From: Bifidobacterium breve
GTDB taxonomy: Bacteria > Actinomycetota > Actinomycetes > Nanopelagicales > Nanopelagicaceae
NCBI GenBank assembly: GCA_945866155.1
Contig: CAMBGL010000018.1
Span: forward strand, 1-15,700
Length of the DNA: 15,700 nt
Direction of reading: 5' to 3'
The notes below the pieces were generated by a model, which was given only the letters and a program-made list of their open reading frames with translations, searched no databases and was not told the DNA's origin. Shown in pieces: positions 6,533 to 14,283 of this stretch. A program made the position numbers and the translations under genes. Numbering within the stretch: position 1 is the first letter of the stretch; every line of letters begins with the position of its first letter.

Positions 6533-7621
6533 TTATGAACCCGCCTTAGCGAGTTCGTTATCAATACGATCCATTAGTCGATCTTGGATTACTGCATCAC
6601 CAATTTCTGTAACAATTTCGTTGAAGAATCCGCGCACAACGAGGCGACGCGCATCAGAGAGTTCAATTCCTCTAGACATCAAATAGAACAGTTGTTCATC
6701 ATCAAAGCGTCCAGTTGTACTTGCGTGACCAGCACCAACAATCTCGCCTGTTTCGATTTCAAGGTTTGGTACAGAGTCCGCGCGAGCACCATCGCTGAGC
6801 AGTAAATTTCGGTTCAGTTCATAAGTATCAGTGCCCTCAGCTGCTGCGCGAATAAACACATCACCAATCCAAACAGTGTGAGCACCTTGACCTGCAAGTG
6901 CTCCTTTGTAATTCACACGTGATTTTGCATTAGGAACCTTGTGATCTACAAACATTCTGTGTTCGAAGAACTGTCCTTCTGTTGCAAAATAAACTCCAAG
7001 AAGTTCACAAGATGCTCCTTGGCCAATAAATTCAACACTTGGCAATAAGCGAACTAGTGAGCCGCCAACTGTCACCGTGATGGATTTGAAAGATGCATCA
7101 CGATCAACAATTGCATGGTGCTTAGCAAGGTGGGTTGAGCCCGTATTCCATTCTTGCAAAGATACAAAAGTAAGATTTGAACCAGGTGCCAGCACAAACT
7201 CAACATCTTCAGCGAGAAAGGCGTCTCCTGTATTTTCCATGATCACAGTTGCGCGAGCATGGGCTCCGAGTTCAATACGAACACGAGAGAACTCTGCAGA
7301 ATCTAGTCCTTGTGCAGAACGTGACAATGTAATCGTCTCTGCTACTTCAGTATTTGCTGCAATCGTAAGAGTGGCCACATTGTGCGCACCTTCTCGAACT
7401 CGTTGCATAACAACATCGTCAGTTTCAACGGGCGATGTTGCTAATTCGCGAGAAATTCTTTCAAACTTTACACCTGAGGCGCTGCCCCTGTAGGAAAGCG
7501 ATTGACGATCCCCCACCTTTGCGGTGCCGTCATGGAGTCCACCTAAACGCTTGAGAGGCGTAAATCTCCACGCCTCTTCACGTCCAGTTGGAGTTAGGTA
7601 ATTTGTTGTGAGTAAAGACAT
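6533..7621 (-). CDS. sufD: SufD, SufBCD scaffold subunit
   Basis: A 362-residue SufD, the paralogue of SufB that forms the SufBC2D cluster-assembly scaffold. The N-terminus REEAWRFTPLKRL (14-26) is the typical SufD entry motif (E-x-W-R-F/Y-T). The middle is the beta-helix domain. The C-terminus contains VGAGHASTTGRFDDEQLFYLMSRGI, whose H299 matches the cluster-site histidine of E. coli SufD (H360). The helical tail (320-360) binds SufC in known structures. The start overlaps the sufB stop by one base (TAATG), and the stop abuts the Rieske ATG. It is shorter than E. coli SufD (423 residues), but the domain order is complete. Confidence 0.95.
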   Translation of the reverse strand: MSLLTTNYLTPTGREEAWRFTPLKRLGGLHDGTAKVGDRQSLSYRGSASGVKFERISRELATSPVETDDVVMQRVREGAHNVATLTIAANTEVAETITLSRSAQGLDSAEFSRVRIELGAHARATVIMENTGDAFLAEDVEFVLAPGSNLTFVSLQEWNTGSTHLAKHHAIVDRDASFKSITVTVGGSLVRLLPSVEFIGQGASCELLGVYFATEGQFFEHRMFVDHKVPNAKSRVNYKGALAGQGAHTVWIGDVFIRAAAEGTDTYELNRNLLLSDGARADSVPNLEIETGEIVGAGHASTTGRFDDEQLFYLMSRGIELSDARRLVVRGFFNEIVTEIGDAVIQDRLMDRIDNELAKAGS

Positions 7622-9030
7622 TAACCAACAGCGCCTTCCATTTGAAGTTCAATGAGGCGATTGAGCTCTAGGGCATATTCCATTGGTAGCTCACGAGCGA
7701 TTGGTTCGATAAATCCACGAACAATCATTGCCATCGCTTCATCTTCTGTAAGACCGCGTGACATCAAATAGAACAATTGATCATCACTAATCTTTGAAAC
7801 AGTAGCTTCGTGACCCATTGAAACATCGTCTTCACGAATATCAACATATGGGTAGGTATCTGAACGAGAAATTGTGTCTACAAGAAGCGCGTCACATTTC
7901 ACAGTACTTGCAGAATGGTGCGCTCCTTCTTGTACTTGAACAAGTCCGCGATATGAAGTACGGCCTCCACCACGCGCAACTGACTTAGAAATTACAGAGG
8001 ATGATGTGTAAGGAGCAGCGTGAACCATCTTTGCTCCAGAATCTTGATGCTGGCCTTCGCCTGCAAATGCAAGTGAGAGCGTTTCACCCTTTGCATGTGG
8101 ACCCATTAGGAAAATTGCTGGGTATTTCATAGTGACCTTTGAGCCAATATTTCCATCAACCCATTCCATAGTTGCACCTTCAGCACAAGTAGCACGCTTG
8201 GTCACTAAGTTATAAACGTTGTTAGACCAATTCTGAATCGTTGTGTAACGAACGCGTGCGCCCTTTTTCACAATAATTTCAACAACTGCTGAGTGCAAAG
8301 AATCCGACTTGTAAATTGGCGCAGTACAACCCTCTACATAGTGAATATATGAATCTTCATCAGCAATGATGAGAGTACGTTCGAATTGACCCATATTCTC
8401 CGTGTTGATTCGGAAGTAAGCCTGCAATGGAATATCTACATGTACGCCTTTAGGTACATAGATAAATGATCCACCAGACCACACAGAAGTATTCAGTGCT
8501 GCAAACTTGTTATCTCCAACAGGAATTACAGTTCCGAAGTATTCCTTGAATAGCTCAGGATGTTGCTTGAGGGCACTATCTGTATCAAGAAAAATGACGC
8601 CCTGCTTCTCTAAATCTTCACGAATTGAGTGATACACAACTTCAGATTCGTATTGCGCAGCAACACCAGAGACAAGACGTTGCTTCTCCGCTTCAGGAAT
8701 ACCCAAACGGTCGTAAGTATTCTTGATATCAGCAGGAAGCTCATCCCATGTTGTTGCTTGCTTCTCTGTCGAGCGAACAAAATACTTGATTGTGTCGAAG
8801 AAAATTCCAGATAGATCTGAGCCCCATGTTGGCATTGGCTTCTTGTAGAAAAGACCGAGACCTTTGAGGCGTAGGTCGAGCATCCACTGTGGCTCTGACT
8901 TCTTCGCTGAGATATCACGTACGACCTCTTCGCTCAGACCGCGCTTGGAGTTATCAGATTTCTCATTCTTATCTGACCAACCGTATTCGTAATTTCCAAG
9001 ACCTTCGAGCTCTGGATGTGCGATAGTCAT
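7621..9030 (-). CDS. sufB: SufB, SufBCD scaffold subunit
   Basis: A 469-residue SufB, the scaffold subunit on which nascent Fe-S clusters form. Landmarks are SEPQWMLDLRLKGL (45-58), ALNTSVWSGGSFIYVPKGVHVDIPLQAYFRI split over 178-208, YVEGCTAPIY with C235 (probably the position of E. coli C254), and STVKCDALL with C379, the counterpart of the essential E. coli C405. GHEATVSKIS follows with E408, matching E. coli E434. The LFYLMSRGLTEDEA tail binds SufC. Its ATG overlaps the sufR stop by four bases (ATGA), and AGGAAAGG seven bases upstream is a good ribosome binding site. It is the second gene of the operon. There is no intein, which some actinobacterial SufB proteins carry. Confidence 0.97.
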   Translation of the reverse strand: MTIAHPELEGLGNYEYGWSDKNEKSDNSKRGLSEEVVRDISAKKSEPQWMLDLRLKGLGLFYKKPMPTWGSDLSGIFFDTIKYFVRSTEKQATTWDELPADIKNTYDRLGIPEAEKQRLVSGVAAQYESEVVYHSIREDLEKQGVIFLDTDSALKQHPELFKEYFGTVIPVGDNKFAALNTSVWSGGSFIYVPKGVHVDIPLQAYFRINTENMGQFERTLIIADEDSYIHYVEGCTAPIYKSDSLHSAVVEIIVKKGARVRYTTIQNWSNNVYNLVTKRATCAEGATMEWVDGNIGSKVTMKYPAIFLMGPHAKGETLSLAFAGEGQHQDSGAKMVHAAPYTSSSVISKSVARGGGRTSYRGLVQVQEGAHHSASTVKCDALLVDTISRSDTYPYVDIREDDVSMGHEATVSKISDDQLFYLMSRGLTEDEAMAMIVRGFIEPIARELPMEYALELNRLIELQMEGAVG

Positions 9031-9725
9031 GCACGTACCTTTCCTGTTGCATTTGTTTTCGTGGAAGTTTTTAGAGCAGGGATAAAAGTTGTACAGACTC
9101 CATCACCGTGAGCGATAGTTGCAAGGCGCTGAACGTGAGTTCCTAGAAGCTTGGAGAATGCTTCAGTCTCCGCTTCACACAGTTGTGGAAATTCGGCAGC
9201 TACGTGGGCTATTGGGCAATGGTGTTGGCAAATTTCTTGACCCATTGGGCGATCAACAACACTTGCTGCATACCCTTGTTCAGTCAGAAAAGAAGCAAGT
9301 GCATCGGTTTTATGGGAACGCTTTGCAAGTGCAAGTGCGCCTTTGCGTTCGATATCGTCTGCGCGAGATTGTGCGAATGCATTCACAAGTTCAGTGCCAG
9401 ATTGAGCAGACATAAATTTGAGAGCGGCTACGGCTAAGTCGTCGTAGGAATGTTCGAAATTTTGACGACCGAAATCTGTCATAACGAAAACTTTTGAAGG
9501 ACGACCTCTTCCGCGAACTGCAGATGCTCGTGGATCTTTCGCCTCTAAAATTCCATCGGCGACGAGCAAATCGAGATGGCGACGAATTCCGGCTGGCGTT
9601 AGAGATAAACGCTCTCCGAGAGTGACTGCACTCGATGGGCCATTTTCTAGGATTGAGCGCGCCACGGCATCTCGGGTACGAAGATCTTTCCCAAACTGGG
9701 CTGAAGACGAGGCGCTGATTTTCAC
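9027..9725 (-). CDS. sufR: SufR-type [4Fe-4S] transcriptional regulator of the suf operon
   Basis: A 232-residue regulator. An N-terminal winged helix-turn-helix of the DeoR/ArsR-like kind (about 17-85) includes LGERLSLTPAGIRRHLDLLVADG as the recognition region and RGRGRPSKVF as the wing. The C-terminal sensor domain has four cysteines, C166, C170, C183 and C211 (C-X3-C-X12-C-X27-C), the expected ligands of an Fe-S cluster in the SufR family. SufR represses the suf operon when its cluster is intact and releases it on cluster loss. The start is a GTG at 9725; an in-frame stop lies nine codons upstream and no closer ATG exists. A dyad overlaps this start codon, which fits autoregulation. It is the first gene of the operon and diverges from ctaA across 93 bases. 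Confidence 0.93.
   Translation of the reverse strand: MKISASSSAQFGKDLRTRDAVARSILENGPSSAVTLGERLSLTPAGIRRHLDLLVADGILEAKDPRASAVRGRGRPSKVFVMTDFGRQNFEHSYDDLAVAALKFMSAQSGTELVNAFAQSRADDIERKGALALAKRSHKTDALASFLTEQGYAASVVDRPMGQEICQHHCPIAHVAAEFPQLCEAETEAFSKLLGTHVQRLATIAHGDGVCTTFIPALKTSTKTNATGKVRA
9038..9045 (-). promoter_or_regulatory. Ribosome binding site of sufB inside sufR
   Basis: AGGAAAGG on the minus strand lies seven bases before the sufB ATG and within the last codons of sufR. This lets sufB be translated independently as well as by coupling through the ATGA overlap. Confidence 0.65.
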
Positions 9726-9740
9726 AACACTATTGTGTCG
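9723..9740. promoter_or_regulatory. Candidate SufR operator (dyad) overlapping the sufR start
   Basis: Two overlapping inverted repeats are visible on the plus strand. CACAA (9723-9727) pairs with TTGTG (9733-9737), a perfect 5-base repeat with a 5-base spacer. CAACAC (9725-9730) pairs with GTGTCG (9735-9740), five of six positions around TATT. The site covers the GTG start of sufR, where a bound repressor would block early transcription. Assignment to SufR is by position; I could not compare it with a verified motif. Confidence 0.45.
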
Positions 9741-9777
9741 TAATTCGCTCTAATGCGCCATTTAGTATCACACGCGC

Positions 9778-9801
9778 CGAAGGTCCGAGGCCTTCGCTCG
9801 G
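9778..9801. repeat. Nested, mutually exclusive inverted repeats upstream of ctaA
   Basis: CGAAGG (9778-9783) is complementary to CCTTCG (9791-9796), and CCGAG (9785-9789) to CTCGG (9797-9801). Each pair has a 7-base spacer, and the two cannot form together because they share sequence. The segment is more G+C-rich than its surroundings. It ends six bases before the putative -10 box of ctaA, so an operator overlapping the -35 region is more likely than an RNA leader. There is no poly-T run, so it is not a terminator. Confidence 0.5.
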
Positions 9802-9806
9802 GGTTC

Positions 9807-9812
9807 TAGGCT
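9807..9812 (+). promoter_or_regulatory. Putative leaderless -10 box of ctaA
   Basis: TAGGCT is followed by six bases (ACGAAC) and the ctaA ATG at 9819, identical in hexamer and spacing to the box before the DUF3099 gene. There is no Shine-Dalgarno sequence. Confidence 0.45.
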
Positions 9813-9818
9813 ACGAAC

Positions 9819-10682
9819 ATGGCCACTCGCTACCTTCGATTTAGCTTAGGTCTCTTACTCTTTATTCAGAGTGCAATCATCCTGACTGGTGGCGGCGTGC
9901 GACTAACAGGTTCTGGCCTCGGCTGCCCAACCTGGCCTGAATGTACTCCAGGCTCATATCGCCCCGTTGAGGGACAAGTCGAAGGAGATTTTCACTCTTG
10001 GATTGAATTCGGAAATCGACTCCTCACCTTCGTGCTCCTTTTAGCTTCGATCATTGCAATTATCGCAGTATTGAAATCTGGAAGAAAAGATCTACGCACT
10101 CTCGTTCTTTTACAATTGCTGGGAATTTTTGGACAAGGTGTTCTGGGTGGCATCACAGTCCTAACAAACCTTAATCCAATTCCCGTAGCAGGCCATTTCT
10201 TGTTATCAATTGCATTAGTTGCCGCTGGAATTACTTTGTATCAGCAACACAATAAAAAATTTATAAAGATAGAGAAGATATCGCTCTTTGCTCGTATTCA
10301 CCTTCTCTTCGCCATTGCAGTAATCGTTCTTGGAACTATTGTTACTGGTACAGGACCCCACGCTGGTGACGTAGGGTCGCCACGTTTTGATTTTAAAATC
10401 CAAACTATTGCGCGGATTCATGCAGAAGTAGTAATTCTATTTTTATTGATTACCATCGCATATTATTTCGTTGGCAAACCATCTAGCGAAACAAAGAGAC
10501 TCATCCGAATACTTGGGCTACTCAGTATTGCTCAAGGAATTCTGGGTTACGTGCAGTATTTTCAAGGTGTTCCAGAATTATTGGTCGCCCTTCACATGTT
10601 AGGTTCTATTCTTGTCTGGTTCGCAGCGTGGCGAATCTGGCTCTCAGCAACTCGCACTTCCACACCGATAACACTTGGATAG
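9819..10682 (+). CDS. ctaA: Heme A synthase (CtaA/COX15 family)
   Basis: A 287-residue polytopic membrane protein with about eight hydrophobic helices in two four-helix halves. It oxidises the C8 methyl of heme O to give heme A for aa3-type cytochrome oxidase. Landmarks are TGGGVRLTGSGLGCPTWPEC (23-42), with the C36/C42 pair of the first extracellular loop as in the Bacillus-type enzyme, then E63 in WIEFGNR, H126 in VAGHFLLS, H201 in ARIHAEVV and H259 in VALHMLGS. The second half also has TGTGPHAGD (176-184). The position of the first half's usual conserved histidine (four residues from the Glu in E-x-x-H-R) is Asn66 here. It diverges from sufR and lies 16 bases upstream of tkt on the same strand. 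Heme O synthase (ctaB) is not in the window. Confidence 0.93.
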   Translation: MATRYLRFSLGLLLFIQSAIILTGGGVRLTGSGLGCPTWPECTPGSYRPVEGQVEGDFHSWIEFGNRLLTFVLLLASIIAIIAVLKSGRKDLRTLVLLQLLGIFGQGVLGGITVLTNLNPIPVAGHFLLSIALVAAGITLYQQHNKKFIKIEKISLFARIHLLFAIAVIVLGTIVTGTGPHAGDVGSPRFDFKIQTIARIHAEVVILFLLITIAYYFVGKPSSETKRLIRILGLLSIAQGILGYVQYFQGVPELLVALHMLGSILVWFAAWRIWLSATRTSTPITLG

Positions 10683-10683
10683 A

Positions 10684-10689
10684 AAAGGG
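10684..10689 (+). promoter_or_regulatory. Ribosome binding site of tkt (decides the start)
   Basis: AAAGGG lies nine bases before the ATG at 10699, which supports that start over an in-frame TTG at 10675 that would overlap the end of ctaA by eight bases and has no Shine-Dalgarno sequence. Confidence 0.6.
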
Positions 10690-10698
10690 TCACACGCT

Positions 10699-12741
10699 AT
10701 GTCATCAATGCACCAATGGAGCGCGAACGACGATTTGGCAATTGCCCATGCACGCGCACTTGCTATGGACGCGGTACAAAAAGTTGGCAATGGCCATCCC
10801 GGTACTGCAATGTCACTCGCACCAGTTGCCTACAATCTTTTTCAACGTCATTTAGTCCATGACCCATCAGACCCTCAGTGGCTAGGTAGAGATCGATTTG
10901 TTTTATCCTGCGGTCATTCATCGCTCACTCTTTACATCCAACTATTCTTTAGTGGTTACGGCGTGGAAATTGAAGACCTGAAGAGTTTTAGAACATGGAA
11001 TTCACTCACACCCGGGCATCCTGAATGGGGCCACACCACAGGCGTTGAAATGACAACAGGACCGCTCGGTCAAGGTGTTGCAACTGCAGTTGGAATGGCT
11101 ATGGCTGCCAGATATGAGAAGGGCTTACTAGATCCAGATTCTGCAAACTCGATCTTCGATCACACTATCTGGGTTATTTGCTCTGATGGTGATTTGCAAG
11201 AGGGAGTAAGTGCTGAGGCTTCATCTCTTGCTGGAACACAATCACTCGGAAATCTAGTTCTTATCTACGATGACAATCGAATCTCTATCGAGGGTGATAC
11301 ACACGTAGCATTTACTGAAGATGTCAGTGCTCGCTACCGTGCATACGGCTGGCATGTCATTGATGTAGCTGCGCAAGCAGATGGAAATGTTGATCTTCCT
11401 GCACTCGATAAAGCAATGACTGCTGCTAAGGCACACACTTCTGCCCCATCTTTGATCAGAATGCACTCTGTTATTGCATGGCCAGCGCCAAAAGCGCAAG
11501 GAACGGCTAAATCACACGGTTCGGCACTTGGTGATGGCGAAATTGCAGAGACTAAGAAATTACTTGGCCTCAATCCAGATGAAAATTTTGCGATGCCAGC
11601 AGCACTCCTAGATCATGTTCGCCAAGTAAAGAATCGTGGAGCAGCTATTCGCAGTGACTGGGATACACAGTTTGCGAGTTGGTCAACAAAGAATCCAGAT
11701 AAGGCGCAATTACTCTCACGACTACGTTCGCGAAAACTTCCCGATGGATGGGAAAAAGCGATACCTACTTTTGAAGCTGGAAAAGAGATTGCTACTCGCA
11801 AGGCATCAGGTGATGTTATTCAAGGGATTGCATCAGTACTTCCAGAATTTTGGGGCGGATCTGCTGACTTGGCAGAAAGTAATAACACAACTATTGAGGG
11901 TTCTTCTTCATTCTTACCTGCAACTAGTGCGATGAAGAATACGAGTCCTTACGGTCGAGTTATTCACTTTGGTATTCGCGAACATGCAATGGCTTCGATT
12001 CTCAACGGAATTTCATTACATGGCCTCACCAGAACTTTCGGTGGAACTTTTGCAGTATTTAGCGATTACATGCGACCAGCTGTACGCCTTGCATCACTGA
12101 TGGGAGTTCCAAGTATTTTTGTGTGGACACACGACTCCATTGGTTTGGGAGAAGATGGTCCTACGCATCAACCAGTTGAGCATTTCGCAGCACTGCGTGC
12201 GATTCCCGGCCTTGCAGTTATTCGTCCAGCCGATGCAAATGAAGTAGCGCAAGCATGGAAGAGCATTCTCAAGCGAGATAAGCCAGCCGGTATTTTGCTT
12301 TCGCGCCAAAACCTTCCTGTAGTTGATCGCACAACTCATGGGGATGCAGCAAATGTAGATAAAGGCGCTTACATTCTCAAGGATTCTAAAAACCCAGTAG
12401 CCATAATCATCGCAACTGGATCTGAAGTGAGTATCGCTTTAGAAGCCCAGAAAGTTCTGGCTGAAAAAACTATTTCTGTACGAGTAGTCAGTGCTCCATG
12501 TATTGAATGGTTCAACGAACAAAGCCGCACATATCGCGATGAAGTTCTACCTCCATCCATTACAAATCGTGTCAGCGTGGAAGCAGGCATTGCTCAAGGA
12601 TGGCGCGAACTTATTGGGGATGAAGGCACTGCAATTTCCTTGGACCACTACGGAGCATCTGCCTCTGCATCAGTTCTTTTCAAAGAGTTTGGTTTCACCC
12701 CAGAAGCAATTGTTGATGCGGTAATTTCAGGAACAAAGTAA
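10699..12741 (+). CDS. tkt: Transketolase
   Basis: A 680-residue cytosolic TPP- and Mg-dependent enzyme that moves two-carbon ketol units between sugar phosphates in the pentose phosphate pathway. Motifs: VGNGHPGTAMSLAP (29-42, cofactor and substrate histidine), TTGPLGQG (119-126), the TPP-binding motif SDGDLQEG through DDN (about 162-193), the pyrimidine-domain GIREHAM (425-431, with E428 the Glu that activates TPP), and the signature GEDGPTHQPVEH (484-495). The C-terminal domain contains IIATGSEVSIA. Length is typical. The start at 10699 is chosen from the AAAGGG ribosome binding site and the usual N-terminal length; another in-frame ATG follows at 10708. It sits 16 bases after ctaA, and its stop overlaps the pgi start by one base. 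No transaldolase gene follows. Confidence 0.96.
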   Translation: MSSMHQWSANDDLAIAHARALAMDAVQKVGNGHPGTAMSLAPVAYNLFQRHLVHDPSDPQWLGRDRFVLSCGHSSLTLYIQLFFSGYGVEIEDLKSFRTWNSLTPGHPEWGHTTGVEMTTGPLGQGVATAVGMAMAARYEKGLLDPDSANSIFDHTIWVICSDGDLQEGVSAEASSLAGTQSLGNLVLIYDDNRISIEGDTHVAFTEDVSARYRAYGWHVIDVAAQADGNVDLPALDKAMTAAKAHTSAPSLIRMHSVIAWPAPKAQGTAKSHGSALGDGEIAETKKLLGLNPDENFAMPAALLDHVRQVKNRGAAIRSDWDTQFASWSTKNPDKAQLLSRLRSRKLPDGWEKAIPTFEAGKEIATRKASGDVIQGIASVLPEFWGGSADLAESNNTTIEGSSSFLPATSAMKNTSPYGRVIHFGIREHAMASILNGISLHGLTRTFGGTFAVFSDYMRPAVRLASLMGVPSIFVWTHDSIGLGEDGPTHQPVEHFAALRAIPGLAVIRPADANEVAQAWKSILKRDKPAGILLSRQNLPVVDRTTHGDAANVDKGAYILKDSKNPVAIIIATGSEVSIALEAQKVLAEKTISVRVVSAPCIEWFNEQSRTYRDEVLPPSITNRVSVEAGIAQGWRELIGDEGTAISLDHYGASASASVLFKEFGFTPEAIVDAVISGTK

Positions 12742-14270
12742 TGAATTCTTTTGCATCAAAGGTGTCACCTGCCGATCGTCAAAGCACTTTGTATGCCCGT
12801 ATTTCTGATGCGCATCAGCGCTTAGCGAAAAAGGATCCAACCATTTGGGGCCCTGATGCGGTGGCAGAGGCAACTATTCGTCTGAATTGGGTAGACCTGC
12901 CAGAAAAATCACGAGAACTCTTGCCTACAGTAGATGCACTTGCTGCTAAGCATCGTGATAAGAAATATGTGGTTCTAGCAGGAATGGGTGGATCATCACT
13001 TGGACCTGAAGTGATTGCACAGACTTATAAAAGGAATTTGTTTATTCTTGATTCAACCGATCCCCATTACCTCGAGAATGCACTCTCTGGAAAGTTGGAA
13101 GAGACTCTTGTTGTTGTTAGCTCAAAATCGGGTTCAACAATTGAGACTGCATCAGCCCGAGCATTCTTTGCCCGCGAATTTGAAAAAGCTGGACTAGCAC
13201 TAGCGGAACACATGGTCATTGTTACCGACCCTGGCTCCCCCTTAGATAAAGAATCACGAGCACAAGGTCTCAGTGTTATAAATGCAGACCCTAATGTCGG
13301 CGGACGATTTAGCGTTCTTAGCGCATTCGGTTTAGTGCCATCTGCACTCATTGGCGTTGATATTTCCATACTTCTCGATAGTGCAAGTGATGCTCAGAGA
13401 GATTTCCTCAACTCCCCACAAGCAATACTTGATTGCGCTTATGTACTTGCAACCGCCGGTCAATACCTCACCTTCACGGATGAAAATAGCGGAATGCCCG
13501 GGCTGAGCGATTGGATCGAACAATTAGTTGCTGAATCAACTGGCAAGAACCTAGTGGGACGTCTTCCAGTTGTTGTTGAAAATGCGCAAGAAGGTAACGA
13601 AGGAGATCCACTCCGTATTTCATTTACCGGTAATGCAGATTGCGTTGTATCTGGCGATCTTGGTGCGCAGTTCATTACATGGGAATGGCTCACTGCACTG
13701 GTTGGTGCGGCACTTGAAATTGATCCATTCAATCAACCCAATGTGACTGAGGCAAAGGAGCAAACTTCCACACTTCTTGCTGAATGGTCTGGCACGTTGC
13801 CAATATTTGTAGCGGAAAATACAGATAAATCAATTGCGATCTTTGGTGAAGGTAATTCAGTACTCGCCTCGCTTCAAGAATTTATCTCCAATATTCCAGA
13901 AGATGGCTACATTGCAATCATGGCTTACTTAGATCGTGCAGACGATGTAGAGATAACAAAATTGAGGAAAATTCTTGCTGCTAAATCAAAGCGGCCTGTC
14001 ACTTTTGGTTGGGGCCCACGCTTCTTGCATTCAACTGGCCAATTCCATAAAGGTGGGCAACGCAATGGTGCTTTCCTGCAAATTACAGGAAAATGCGATA
14101 TTGATTTTGCAATTCCAGGCAAGAATTTTGGATTTGAAACACTCTTGATGGCTCAAGCACTTGGTGATGGTCGTGCCCTTGAATCTCGTTCTTATCCATT
14201 ACTGCGCCTACACCTAAATTCGCGTAGAAATGGAATTGGCGAGCTACTAGAAGCAGCCCGCCAACTTTAG
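12741..14270 (+). CDS. pgi: Glucose-6-phosphate isomerase, SIS-fold
   Basis: A 509-residue enzyme that interconverts glucose-6-phosphate and fructose-6-phosphate in the cytosol. Two sugar-isomerase (SIS) domains are seen: GMGGSSLGPEV (81-91) and SSKSGSTIETASAR (127-140) in the first, with GGRFSVLSAFGLVPSA (187-202) and the EQLVAESTGKN segment (260-270), and LHSTGQFHKGGQRNG (429-443) with conserved H430 and H436 in the C-terminal part. These motif variants resemble actinobacterial Pgi and the isomerase half of Tal-Pgi fusion proteins more than the E. coli type, but no transaldolase domain is attached. It begins inside the tkt stop codon (TAATG), so the two are translationally coupled. The next gene, rbpA, is convergent with a gap of 13 bases. 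Confidence 0.93.
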   Translation: MNSFASKVSPADRQSTLYARISDAHQRLAKKDPTIWGPDAVAEATIRLNWVDLPEKSRELLPTVDALAAKHRDKKYVVLAGMGGSSLGPEVIAQTYKRNLFILDSTDPHYLENALSGKLEETLVVVSSKSGSTIETASARAFFAREFEKAGLALAEHMVIVTDPGSPLDKESRAQGLSVINADPNVGGRFSVLSAFGLVPSALIGVDISILLDSASDAQRDFLNSPQAILDCAYVLATAGQYLTFTDENSGMPGLSDWIEQLVAESTGKNLVGRLPVVVENAQEGNEGDPLRISFTGNADCVVSGDLGAQFITWEWLTALVGAALEIDPFNQPNVTEAKEQTSTLLAEWSGTLPIFVAENTDKSIAIFGEGNSVLASLQEFISNIPEDGYIAIMAYLDRADDVEITKLRKILAAKSKRPVTFGWGPRFLHSTGQFHKGGQRNGAFLQITGKCDIDFAIPGKNFGFETLLMAQALGDGRALESRSYPLLRLHLNSRRNGIGELLEAARQL

Positions 14271-14283
14271 TTCTTAGAAACTT

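Noticed and set aside
7077..7493. 138-codon plus-strand open frame antisense to sufD
   Set aside because: It is fully inside sufD, with Ser/Thr/Arg-rich composition typical of antisense frames and no recognisable domain or start signal.
10675..10698. Longer transketolase reading frame starting at TTG 10675
   Set aside because: It overlaps the end of ctaA by eight bases, has no Shine-Dalgarno sequence, and the extra eight residues are not typical of transketolases. The ATG at 10699 has AAAGGG nine bases upstream.
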